Source: Isoetes taiwanensis
Taxonomy: Eukaryota; Streptophyta; Lycopodiopsida; Isoetales; Isoetaceae
DNA length: 64,000 nt
Assembly (NCBI GenBank): GCA_021234155.1
Contig: JAJEKV010000027.1
Location: 4,216,623 to 4,280,622 of the forward strand
Direction: 5' to 3'
Below, in pieces: positions 47,676 through 57,848 of this stretch (positions are counted from its first letter, which is position 1; each line of letters opens with the position of its first letter). The translations under genes were made by a program, and so were the position numbers. The notes below the pieces were generated by a model, which saw only the letters and a program-made list of their open reading frames with translations, did no database searches and was not told where the DNA came from.

Positions 47676-48200
47676 TCAAAATATAATCCCCTTATTTCTT
47701 TCTATACTTTTCCTTAGCTGCTTCAGAGAAATACACTGCATAGAAGAAGCTGCCTTCTTACCTTTCACTATGAATTTGGTGCCGTCCGGTGCTGTCATGG
47801 CGATCTCATTACGGTCGCAGTCGATCATGGCTTTCGCTGGCTTTAGGAACATACCTTCCAATTTCCATGACCTCTGCCCCCATCGGCCACTTACTTCCAC
47901 TAAGGTCTATGTCGAATGTGATCCTCTTCCCCTTAATGTGCCAAATGGCACCGTTTGCCATAGCAACTGGCCTTGGCTTAGACTTCAATACCTTGTTCTT
48001 CATCAGGGCAGCCAGCCTAGGAGAAGCAAAGTTGTGCGAGCTACATGTGTCTATGAGGACTACATATGGGTTGCTATCTATGATTCCATCAGCCGCAATG
48101 ACTGTCGACTGATTTTCAATATCACCGACTCAATGTTTGCAATGATATGGCACTCACCATCTTTGAAGTCTTGGGCCTCATGCCGGGTCGCCGTCTTCAT
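47676..48200 (-). pseudogene. Element A protease region, broken
   Basis: Homologous to the intact element B protease at 59499-60110. Element A lacks about 20 bases near 47850 (B: RYDLIVGMEFL) and is frameshifted. The active-site triad, DTGSS in B, reads DTCSS here (near 48040), so it would be inactive. Confidence 0.85.
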
Positions 48201-49430
48201 CCGCTTACGCCGCTGAATCCCAATCCCAAGTTACGCCAAAGCCGCTCTGCATGATGAATGGGCAATCATGTGTTCGGTGCCACTCCGGCCGAAGCACCCA
48301 ACCATAGCTTCTTCTCAATACATTCTCGTCTCTTCTCTTTTACGTCAGTTTGTCTAGAATACGCTTTAGCACGCTGCCCCCGATGCATTCTCATGGCTTA
48401 CGGTCCCCAAATTTCTTACCCCGAGCTCTTCCTTGCCTGGCCTCCTCGATGGCGTGAGTTGCTTTGATTGCTTACTCGGGTAATGCGCCCTTGGTAACGC
48501 CCTGTTGACTTTCCTTTGAAGGCCGAATCGCTCTCCACCGGCGTTGGTGGAGCTTCTTCCAAACTTATGGCTTTATCCCTCGGCGCCCGCGATTTTGGGT
48601 TGATTGCTCGGACTAGCCTTTTGATATTGCTGTTCAATCCCTCAATGTAAGTTTCAACCGCTTGCCTTTCCGAAACTCCGGGAACATGGAGCCTGAGTCG
48701 CATGAATTCCTCTGTGTACTTTGCTACTGACAAGCCTGGTTCAATCTGTAGAATTGCTAGATCTCACCTTTGCTAGTATGTGACCTAGGCACATAATGTC
48801 TCGCGAAAAGGCTTCTTGAAGGTCTTGAATCAAGAATCGCTCCTTTTGAGTTTATTGGACTTTCTGTAGCCTTTCCACCAGACTCTAGCTGCTCCTATCA
48901 AGTTTGTTGTAGCAACCTTCCCTATATCCTTGTCCTTCATGCCATAAGAGTTGCCAAACTCCTCCATTTAAATCAAGCCGGGGCTTACGCCTCCATACCG
49001 ACCGTCCTTCCCCGAGAACCGAGCCAACTTCCTAGTCTTCCACACATTGCTCATAGCACCGCTAACTTTCTTTTGATAGTCATCCGCCTTCCTTGCCCCG
49101 GCTCTTACAAAAGCATGCTAACCACTGGAAGTATCGGACTCACTTTCTGAGCTAGAACTGTCTTGGCTATCTGAAGTGTCCGATGAACTGGAGCTAGGTG
49201 GTGTTGGACTCATTCTGTTTCTCCTTTTCCTCTTCCCTTAAGCTCTCGACATTTCCCCGATTGTCCCGCCCCTCCTTTCGTGGACCTTCCTCGATACCTT
49301 CTTTGAGGTAGCGGTGGAGGGGTGCGTGCATATTCTTGGGCATTCATCAATGGGGTGGCCCGATGGATCAGGTGATGCATCGATTCCTCATCCGGACGAG
49401 CCTTGGCGCTTGATTGCTTCCTGGCCATTT
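48201..49430 (-). pseudogene. Element A gag, broken
   Basis: Pieces of the capsid ORF seen in B at 60311-61246 are recognisable: YTEEFMRLRLHVPGVSERQA with the following VETYIEGLN at 48416-48733, and the Pro-rich N-terminus at 49210-49428. Most differences from B fall at CTG or CAG triplets, which read CCG, CG or CGA here. The damage may be a consensus error and not mutation. Confidence 0.8.
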
Positions 49431-49756
49431 CCTCGTTGTTGTCATCTTGATCGCGTCCAAATAGGTTTCTAGGTACCCACTGGTGATGTCGGGCTTGGCC
49501 TTGAGAACCTGAGCCTGTGTTCCTTGCTGCAAGGATTAATCATCAATGTTTGTTATTTAAGTTACATCTTAATCATATCCATTTACAATTAACTTATTGT
49601 TAGATACAAAAGAATTCATGTGAAAATTCCACTTACAAGTCAAGATCATGGTAAGACATTAATTAGTATATAGAAATACATTTCATGAAATACATGATAA
49701 TATCTAAAAGAGAGATTATTCAATACAATTTAATTGAGGACAAAGCAAATTTTTCA
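49431..49756. other. Spacer between ORF2 and gag in element A
   Basis: An AT-rich spacer of about 300 bp with no ORF, conserved in element B (61250-61480) except that A has about 50 extra bases at 49711-49765. It may be an intron or a leader separating ORF2 from gag-pol. Confidence 0.5.
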
Positions 49757-51647
49757 TCATCGATGGCCCTTCATGTTCTTGAAGAAGTTCTTGATGTTCT
49801 TGAGGTGTAGCCCTTTGCCGACATTCTGCAAGATCCTTGCGGCGGATCCTCCTTCAAATGCTCTAGCCATCTGGGGTGCTGGAAATTCGGGTGCCGTTGC
49901 TGCCACTACTGACAAATGTGCATCCCTGAGGTGGCCCCTGGCGAAGTCGAGGCAGTGAAGAGCTACTGATCTCTTGAAAAGGATGACATGGTCCGATCCG
50001 TAGTCTAGTTCGGGCGCAGCTGCCCAAGAGGGGCTATGAGGAGCTTTCATAAATGCACTCTTCTCCTCTTGGGCTAAACTCCTTGTGGAATACTATCATC
50101 CGCCCCTTGGCTAAGAGCCGGAAGATAGTATCGGGGTTACGCCTTTGCCTTTTGTTGGACCATGTTGGACCTCTTTCTCGCCATTTGCTTCCCCATAGAT
50201 GTCTATTGCTACGAGGTCTTCGTGGTCCCTCCACATTGTGGTAGCGTTCTCCAAGTTGATGTTGGTGTGTGCCTCACGCGAACTCCTGGAACGGACTAGT
50301 CGGCTAGAGCTTGGACCCTTTCCTGGCTTATACAATCTGCTTTGTATTTGCTGGAACTCCTCTTCTGGGATGATGGGTTCCTGTTGTTGATACATCTGCC
50401 TTATCTGCTGATAAGCTTGTATATCCGACATCGTCTCCCCGGCGTAGGAGTGTCGCTCCGCTATTTCCCTTGGAATTTCCTGGTAGGAGTAATCGATGAA
50501 GTCCCTGCCCTGTTCTTGTGCAATTAAGCCTAGGAGCTCGTCGATTCTGAGACCTTCTTCTTGGCAATGGGGAAGGTTAAGGATGTCGTTATCCAAGATG
50601 TACTCCTCGCCGTCGATGATCACTGGTGACAGGGCTGTGATGCCAATTGGTGGTTCGAAATCTCGCCTTAGTGTGCCTTCCTGCCTAGCTATTCGCCTTT
50701 AAGCATTTCCTGAAATAAGTGAATTTTCTTTCAATAAGCGCTGTTGTAAACACATCTGCAACTTGCTCAAGAGTATTTATGTATTTCATCTCAATGTATC
50801 CTTTAGCTGCAAGATCCCTGATAAAATGTATATTTAGCTCTCTATGTTTTGTCCTTTCATGCTCTACTGGATTTTTAACAATAGCAATGCAACTTTGGCT
50901 ATCTGTCAGGATTGTTGTTGGCCTTTTCTGGAAGCAATTCAATTCTTCAAGTAACCTTCTCAGCCAAATTATTTCTTTGGCAACTACGGAAGCTGCAGCA
51001 TATTTAGCCTCTGCTGATGATATGGCTATTGCATTTTGTTTTTTACATTTCCAAGTGATGGCACCTCCTCCTAAATATATTACATAGCCAGAGGTGGATC
51101 TCCATCCTTGCTGCCTCCCTCATCTCCCAACTTGGGTTCTCCTCCCCTTGCTGCTCGTAATCCTGCTCGATCTGCAGCATGGGTGTTCCTGAGGTCGCGC
51201 CATAGTACTCGTACTCGGTAGAGTTGATCTCATGGATGCTGATCTGCTCCCTTCGGGTGTCGAGAGGTGCTAGATCTAAGGGCTGAATTGACGGCTCCCC
51301 TGGTTGGTTGACTGCCTTGTACTGCATGAACAAAGCTAAGGCTGCTTGGTTTGAGAGGTATCTGTGCCTATGATGCTTACAGGTCATGTAATCTGGCATG
51401 CTTCTGGTTCTATCCCACACCTTATTCTTGGCCTTAGATCCCCCACTTATGGCTTGGGTCAGAGAGTCTAGAGAAATCCATTTCCCCCCCCTAGGTGGTA
51501 AGCTAACTTCCCAGGGTAATAGGGAGTCCTAGTCAAGGTGGCATGAAGATCAAAGAGATGATCGAAGACATGGAAGGCTTGCTCAGCAGGGAAATCACGA
51601 ATGTGATTGGCCTCATTGTACCATCTAGCAAAGCTTGATGGTGCCAT
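49757..51647 (-). pseudogene. Element A ORF2, unrecognised conserved protein, interrupted
   Basis: Starts at ATG 51647-51645 (MAPSSFARWYNEANHIRDFP), 120 bp downstream of a TATA box. It changes frame near 51500, then encodes WISLDSLTQAI and YMTCKHHRHRYLSNQAALAL, an acidic Gln/Glu-rich middle (EQDYEQQGEENPSWEMREAA), DGEEYILDNDILNLPHCQEE, IDYSYQEIPREIAERHSYAG, and a C-terminal part with DYGSDHVILFKRSVALHCLD. Element B has the same protein in longer frames, so it was under coding constraint. I do not recognise any domain. In A it is interrupted by the copia fragment at 50699-51099 and by frame breaks near 50050 and 50150. Confidence 0.6.
50699..51099 (-). mobile_element. Captured Ty1/copia RNase H fragment (401 bp)
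   Basis: Compared with element B, exactly 401 bp is inserted between ATTCGCCT and CTCCATCC, without target duplication or LTRs. It encodes, in the same sense as element A, the C-terminal RNase H of a Ty1/copia element: STSGYVIYLGGGAITWK, AISSAEAKYAAAS, ILTDSQSCIAIVKNPVEHER, ADVFTTALIERKF. Template switching between co-packaged copia and gypsy RNAs would give such a clean, sense-oriented capture. Confidence 0.88.
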
Positions 51648-51757
51648 TGAGCAGAGATAGCTATGAAAAATGGCTTGTGAAGACGAGTAGGGAGCTGGAA
51701 AATCGCCAAAAGGGCTGAGAGCAGTTTTGATGGGGAGAAAATGACAAATGAGGCCCC

Positions 51758-51766
51758 CTTTTATAG
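51758..51766 (-). promoter_or_regulatory. Internal TATA box upstream of ORF2
   Basis: On the minus strand TATAAAAGG lies in a CTATAAAAGGGGGCC context, 120 bp before the ORF2 start codon. It is identical in element B (63726-63734). It implies an internal promoter separating the H3-like gene from ORF2-gag-pol expression. Confidence 0.5.
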
Positions 51767-51946
51767 ACTAGGGATGCCTCGGGTTCCGTGCACAAGGGTT
51801 CTTGATGGGAAAAACTTTTGTTCTATGGCTATGGGTGTCCAAATAAACTATCATGAAGTGCAAATCTTAGCAAAACAAAGCAAGAGACACTACATGGCAG
51901 TTTGTTGGGTCAAAATTGGTCAAATTAGGCCAAAAAGGGCCAAATC

Positions 51947-52208
51947 GGGAGGGTTCGCGCGAAAGGGCCTTCCGAAACTGTCGGAAAGGGGTTTGGCGCG
52001 GACCCACCCGGTTTCGCAATTTTGAAGCAATTTTGACGAATTTTTGAGGTTGGAAAGATCCTAACATGATTAATTGATCAATTCTAGCCTAGCATGCAAC
52101 TTTTCCTGAGCAAAATGGACACCTACAGGCGAAATAGGGAGGGTTCGCGCGAAAGGGGCTTCCGAAACTGTCGGAAAGGGGTTTGGCGCGGACCCACCCG
52201 GTTTCGCC
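51947..52208 (-). repeat. Two 72-bp direct repeats, 190 bp apart, with hairpin
   Basis: Bases 51947-52018 and 52137-52208 share GGGTTCGCGCGAAAGGG, CTTCCGAAACTGTCGGAAAG and GGCGCGGACCCACCCGG. Inside each, CTTCCGA and TCGGAAAG can form a hairpin with loop AACTG. They lie between the H3-like gene and the TATA box; one copy is visible in element B at 63919-63990. They may be a regulatory or packaging element. Confidence 0.7.
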
Positions 52209-52409
52209 ATTTTGCTCGGAAATCAATTTTTTTCTAATTAGGGGTAGAATAATTGAACTATTACAAGTTAGATACAAAAAATTTTAGTACAATTTGACTT
52301 CTCTAACTACCTCTTTACATCAATTTTACAAGACGAAGGAGATATATATATTAATAAGGATAGTCAGTTTACACCAAAATTTTTAATTACAGGTACAAAA
52401 TTCGGAGGT

Positions 52410-53533
52410 TCAAGGGTACTCCTTGCGGATCCTCCGCGCCAAGTGAAGATCCTTGGGCATTACGGTCACCCTCTTGGTGTAGATTGCGCATAAGTTGCCC
52501 TCCTCAAAAAGCTGGGTCAGCTCCGCTTCAGCTGCCACCTGCAGGACCCTCGTCGTCAAAGATGTCACCCTATAGTCGGTGATTTAATTCCTCGCATAAC
52601 TTCCATAGCGAGCTCAAAGGAGCCTTCCTGATCAGGAGATTAGTGCACTGCTGGAAGTGCTTAATCTCCCGAAAAACGCGGGTGTGCCGAGAGTTAGGCC
52701 CATGATGGACCTTCTTCGGCTTTTCAGGACGTGGAGGTGGCGGCTTTGGCTGATTTTTCTTCGGCTGGCCGCCTTAACGTAACGCTCCACGTTCTGCCTA
52801 CAATACCAGTCATTGTACCTCGTCCAGCGACGGAGGTACTCCTGGTAGACCTTCAGCTTACGCTTGAATTGCGGTCCTCACGGGCCCGGGAATGGCCGCT
52901 TCGCCCACCTTCCGCTTCTTGACCACCTTCCGGTGGCTTAGGCCCGCCGACTCACGGTGAAGGCGTGCGTTGGGTCCAAGGCTCCCCAGCGACCGTCCTC
53001 TTCCTCTTCATCACGCCCGTACTCCTTCTACCTCTTCCACCTCATCCGGCCACGGGGTTGAGGTTCTTCAATCACGGCCGGTCCGCTTGAGGCTGTCGTT
53101 TCTTCTTCGTTAAGCGCTCCTTCTCGAGCAACTCCCTCTGCCTCTTCTTTCTTGCCTCCGTTTCCTCTGGCCATTCTGCCACCTTCTCCTTTCCCTTCTT
53201 CTTTGGTACCGAAGGGCCCGCCTCTTGTGTTTGGTGCTGGGGTTGCTCTTCCACCTGCTCTTCTTCTGAGTCCGACGAGGGCCCAAAGTGGCGGGACTCA
53301 CCGGTTCTCACAGGTGCCCGTAGGCGAAGAATCAAGCATCACTAGCTGGCGGAAGCCTCCTCTTCCGAGATGTGGAAGGTTTCGTCACTGCTACTGGAGG
53401 GGAACGCCCCTTCCCCTGGCTTAGGTCGAAGGTGCTCAGGGATTTTCTTGACATGGCGACCTGCTGCTACCTGCGCCATCGAGAGTGTAGGCCTCTCCCC
53501 AAACTTCCTAGCTGTCTGCTTGGTGCGTGCCAT
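52410..53533 (-). pseudogene. Histone H3-like protein encoded by the retrotransposon
   Basis: ATG at 53533 opens MARTKQTARK, identical to residues 1-9 of mature histone H3 through Lys9 (after Met removal), then FGERPTL where H3 has STGG. An acidic Ser/Glu stretch (SSDSEEEQVEEQ) follows, then basic NLS-like runs (KKKGKEK, KKRQRELLEKERLTKKKRQ, VKKRKV) and a Pro/Lys-rich spacer. The last 100 residues (52716-52410) are an H3 histone fold: FREIKHFQQCTNLLIRKAP for the alpha-N/alpha-1 region, ITDYRVTS for loop 1, [13 protein letters not shown] for alpha-2, and [20 protein letters not shown] then RRIRKEYP at the C-terminus. Total about 374 codons against 136 in H3. Breaks: an in-frame TAG-TGA at 53344-53339, frame changes between 53075 and 52770, and one near 52585. 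It is the first ORF after the PBS. H3 homology is sure; function is inference. Confidence 0.88.
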
Positions 53534-54100
53534 ATTTAACGGTCTAGAAAATGGGTGACGTAAGGCTGAGCAAGAGAGATAGGGTGGAGGAAAAAGGTTG
53601 GAGGGAAAATGAGGTGTCAGGGTTATTTAAAAAGGAGGGTCCCTGGGAATATTCCCTACCATTAATAGGCCTACTTATTAGCCCCCCCCTTATTAATTAC
53701 ACCAATGTACCCTTATTATTAATATATTTAATTTCTAATACATATACTTAAATTCGTATTATACCTTTAGAATTTCAAATTTCCTAATAATTTGAAGTAT
53801 TAATTATGGATTTGCGCCATTTTTCACTCAGGTCTCAGATTGGCATGATTCTTCGACCCATTTTAGGTGAAATTTGATGCAGATGCATAATTTTCACTCC
53901 AAATTTACTAGAAGGTGAATTTGACTCATTCATTTCCTCGTCTAATACTTAACCTATTTTCGGACCCACTACCTAGGAGAAAATGTTTTCCCCTATTTTC
54001 GAGGTTCGATGGTAGAAATTTTAATTTCATACCCCTATAGGCCTGTTAGACTACTTTCATGGTTATGGTCAGTGCTAGTTCCTGGTCAACCAAGAACATC
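53534..54100 (-). other. Element A 5' leader
   Basis: About 570 bp between the primer-binding site and the H3-like start codon. AT-rich, without ORFs. It would hold the packaging signal and the 5' UTR of the genomic RNA. Confidence 0.6.
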
Positions 54101-54112
54101 GCTCTGATACCA
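54101..54112 (-). promoter_or_regulatory. Primer-binding site, initiator tRNA-Met
   Basis: On the minus strand TGGTATCAGAGC follows the 5' LTR after one base. This is the standard complement to the 3' end of plant initiator tRNA-Met, used by most plant LTR retrotransposons to prime minus-strand synthesis. It fixes both the LTR boundary and the element orientation. Confidence 0.96.
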
Positions 54113-54113
54113 T

Positions 54114-55729
54114 TGTGACGCTCCCTGCTAAATATACGGCGCCCGACCGTACACTCGGCAGGAAATCCCCCGTCCGGCTCAACAACCGCACAGGCCCTCC
54201 GTCTGTCCCGCACTCTGGAACCTCCGTAGTGCGGGAAGGGGACACGAAGGTGTCTTGCGCACCCTTCCCCTATGGGCTCCTATCACAGCGGAAGCATAAA
54301 CAAGTCAGAACTAGCAATATAACACCATATGCTACCTCGAAGGGTAGCTCAACCGCATATCCATAGATGCAAAGAACATAATCATATGCCATAAAACATG
54401 AGGGCTCCTACCCGTGGTTCCGGCACATAAGAAAATCGACTGACTAGATAGGCCTCAAGATAGAGCAGACCGAGTCATAACAATGGCGGGGCTGGCATAA
54501 GACAATGGCTAGGGTTGACCACTCCATCCGCCCCTCCCATTACTTTACTTTGCAGATGGGCTAGATCAAGCGGTGGCATGACTCTAACCTTCCGGATACG
54601 CAATCCCATGGCATCACCCATCGGGACTACTCCAGGTTGCATCTCCCTGGTCCGACGAGGTAGGAAGGGTTGCATCTCCCCTTCCCGGGGTCTAGAGGCT
54701 CCACGGGCGGCTAGAGAATCGTGACGACACACGATTCGCACCGGACCAACCCCCCAAAACAAGAGCCAAGTTTCACACTTGCAACTCTTGAGAGGCAGGG
54801 CGACACCATTGCCCCAGGAGGTGTCGGACCCATGCTCGGCCCACACGTGGACCCACCATAAGCCTAGTCCACTATGGGATCCCCCCAAAGCCCCCACCAC
54901 TCGGCAGGGATCCACCCTCCATCTTGCCTCTAGCCTCGTTGTGTAGTCTTTGAGTCACATCATAGCTTCCATAGCCCTGGGGTTCCTATGCACAAAGCCG
55001 CAACTAATAGGAACTAAAGGGATCTACACTAGGAGCATACTACATATGGCTCTAGGTCTCTACCCCCCTTCCCAATACAAGAGGAGTAACATGATCAACC
55101 AACATCACATACATCACATCATGATCAATATCGTATGAACATCTTAACCTAAACATACATCTCTAACTAATAGTTAGGGTTCCTTGATTAGGGTTCAAGA
55201 TGTTCATCAAAGGCTCTAGGATGGCTCTACTCAAGACACGAAATACTAGCCCATCTGGAGTGCTAACTTCCAGATGAACTAACACGAACTCTACTCAACC
55301 TACCTCCTCCAGAAGCGCTTCCTCCCATCCTTGGCGTCTCCATGCTCCTTGACGTGGGTCGAAAGCTTGCTCCCTCAACGATCATGCACACCTTCCAGGG
55401 GCTGCTGCTCCAGGTTAGCCTATGACGAACGATGCTCGAAACGGGATCTCGGGCACGTAGATGAGTCTCTGGGTGCTAGGGCTGAAAAAGAGGCCTAGGG
55501 TTAGGGTTTATGTTAATATAGGTTGGGTGTGAGGCCGTGTGGCGGTTGCCTCAATAGGATAAGGCCATGTGGAAATGGGCCTTATCCTAAGGTTATCTAA
55601 GTTAAACAATTAACTTAGATGTGCACCCCTTGCCACTTTCTAAGGCATACGAGGCTACATAAGTAGACTTGTATGGTGACGGTCCAGAATATAATGTGTT
55701 TATAGCGTATATTCCCCTGGAACGTCACA
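54114..55729 (-). repeat. Shared LTR: 5' LTR of A and 3' LTR of B (1616 bp)
   Basis: Same termini as 42235-43926. It carries two deletions of about 30 and 50 bp around 55528 and 55560 relative to the other LTR. On its left is the A primer-binding site, on its right the B polypurine tract, so one LTR serves both elements. Confidence 0.93.
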
Positions 55730-55742
55730 TTCTCCCCCCCTT
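55730..55742 (-). promoter_or_regulatory. Element B polypurine tract
   Basis: Minus-strand TAAGGGGGGGAGAA, identical to that of element A, directly before the shared LTR. Confidence 0.9.
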
Positions 55743-56570
55743 AGGACAATGTTGTCCTCAGCATTGCGCTACGGTGACAAGCCTACTCTATCTTGCAAAA
55801 CAACATCAGAACATACACTTAAACTTAATTTAAACGATCAGCTTCCTATTAAAGAGTTAATTATCAAAATTTAGGCTATACTTGTACTTATACAAAATTA
55901 TATAGCCTTAACAAGGTTCCTTCTTATAATAATTCAAAACATTACTATAAGAGTTATTAGGGTTCATAATCTAAATTATGGCTCCCCGTCTTCTCGTGTC
56001 AGCCCCCGACGCCGCTTCTCACTTGCCTGCACAGGGAGCACATTACGTTAGTTTAATTAGTAAGTTTGTGGTTTTAGGGGACCACCCCCCTTACCAATAC
56101 CTTGCACTCGATCATGGCCCTTTCGGATTTGAGCTTAAGGACCATTTAAGATGATCCCATCATCGCCCATGATCAAGTGCTACCTTGTACTCGGTTACCC
56201 GGTGCCGAATACCCCTAGTGCATCATGCCCCAAGGGTTTTAAGCTAGGAACGCCTCTCCGCGATCCCATCATCGCACATGATCACTTTGACCTTCACCAT
56301 GACCCCCCTATGGCCAGGTGTGCGAGCCCCGCATCGTGGCATAGGGAGCATCCGACCGATGTCCCATCATCGCGCACCATGCCTTTCCTCTCTCTCTCTC
56401 TCTCGCATGACCCTATTGGTCATGCGCACCTCTTGGTGCATGTTGGCCTAGAGAACGCCTTAAAGGCTTATCTCATCATCGCCCACATGTTCCAAGATTC
56501 TGGCCTATGTATTCCACTAGCTAGAATACATCTGCCAGAGCTAGAGGCTAACTAAGAAACATACTAAGCT
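55743..56570 (-). other. Element B 3' untranslated region
   Basis: Matches 43940-44760 with small indels, including an extra TTGTACTTATACAAAATTA near 55880. It keeps the four ATCATCGC repeats. Confidence 0.6.
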
Positions 56571-57848
56571 AACCTCCCGGCAAGTCGGGCCCACCAAGCC
56601 GGAGACGACTTCGCCCATCAAACTCCTTCATAAACTCGGGTATTGCTTCTCTAAATCCCGCTTCAATACCCATGTCGCTTCTTCCACGCAAGTGCTTCCA
56701 CTTGACCAAATACTTGGAGGAACCGAGACCTCCTAGTCTTCTTGAATGACTTATCAAGAAGCAACTCGTGCACAATTTCAACTTGCTCCTCCTCACATTT
56801 CCAACAAGGTTGGAGTATCCAAAACCTCATCGTGGTTAGGATTGTGCCTTTTCAATAAACTTACGTGGAAGACCTTGTGAACTTTGAGATGGGCCTAAGA
56901 TCCAACTTGTAGGCTTGGGAGCCCACTCTCCACAATTTTGAACGGACCAGCCCATCGAGGGGCAAGCTTCTTGCAACTCCCAATCCAAGCTTAGCTTGCT
57001 TGACCTTGATCTTCAACCACATGCTATCGCCTACCTTGAACTCTCTTACGATCCTCCGCGGCTTGCTTGGGCTACACTCTTCTCACCCGACTTCTTGCTC
57101 GCTAGGAGGTAACCCCTTACTTCTTCCACCAGCCGCCGCATATCTCCTAGCATCTGGCCGGGATACTTCAACCTTTGACACGGATTGTGCCAAGTGTCCT
57201 GGGGTTAAGCACCGGTACCGTAATTTACCATGAAAGGAGACATCCGAGATGACTCCCCGCTTGGCACTATTGTAGGCGAATTCCACCAAGTGGATGTACT
57301 CATCCCACTTGGACTGCTTATTCCACACAAAGCTTCTAAGTATATCTTCAATGATTCGATTTGTCCTCTCCGTCTGACCATCTGTTTGGGGATGATAAGT
57401 TGTGCTCATGGAGAGCTTCGTCTGAATGGTGCTGAAGAGGTCCCCGAAATTATTTCTCGAGGCATGCCATGGAGCCTAAAAATCTCCTTTACAAACAACT
57501 TGGCGGTATCTAATGTCAGGTGTCCAGAGTTCTACAAGGCACAAAATGTGCCATCTTAGATAATTTGTCTACTACGACCATCAATGCATCCTTGCCTCGA
57601 AGAGTCTTGGGAAGTCCTGTGATAAAATCCATACTTACTACTTCCCATTTCGCATTCGGCACTGATAGAGGTTCCAAGGCTCCTGGAATTCGAAGCTGCT
57701 CCGCTTTGGTTTGTTGGCACAACTGGCACTCCCGGATATATCTTGCTATTTGCTTCTTCATTCCCGGCCAGAAATAGCTACTTCGAATCTTGAAGTAGGT
57801 CTTCATAAAACCCGCATGCCCCGCTATTGGGCTGTTGTTGTGTGTCAT
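56571..57848 (-). pseudogene. Element B integrase-chromodomain region, broken
   Basis: Homologous to 44792-46020. The zinc finger and first aspartate block are open (57516-57848, with CQLCQQTK and MDFITGLPKT), as is the third block (STTYHPQTDGQTERTNR, 57083-57409). Between them about 60 bp containing the ISDRDSKF block is disrupted near 57440. From 56571 to 57260 nearly every CTG or CAG of element A reads CCG, CCC or CGG here, which breaks the C-terminal GPF and chromodomain frame. Confidence 0.85.

Larger units (their letters stand above)
42235..55729 (-). mobile_element. Element A: complete chromovirus carrying a histone H3-like gene
   Basis: The element spans 13.5 kb on the minus strand. 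The 5' LTR is 54114-55729 and the 3' LTR 42235-43926; both begin TGTGACGTTCC and end GGGAGCGTCACA in that sense. The primer-binding site (54101-54112) matches initiator tRNA-Met and the polypurine tract is at 43927-43939. ORFs in order: histone H3-like, unrecognised ORF2, gag, protease, RT-RNase H, integrase with chromodomain. Its 5' LTR also serves as 3' LTR of element B. LTRs are very similar apart from two short deletions in the 5' one, so the element is young, yet most ORFs carry breaks. Confidence 0.9.

Noticed and set aside
48150-49430. Copy differences as RIP or deamination
   Set aside because: The changes are T-to-C or T-loss at CTG/CAG, the opposite of cytosine deamination.
53342-53533. 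Tail ORF as chance resemblance to H3
   Set aside because: Nine identical residues at the exact N-terminus, plus an H3 histone fold at the end of the same region, cannot reasonably be chance.
52410-53533. H3-like gene as a CENH3
   Set aside because: Loop 1 is not lengthened, LLIRK is canonical-like, and the tail matches canonical H3 to Lys9, so CENH3 is not the best label.
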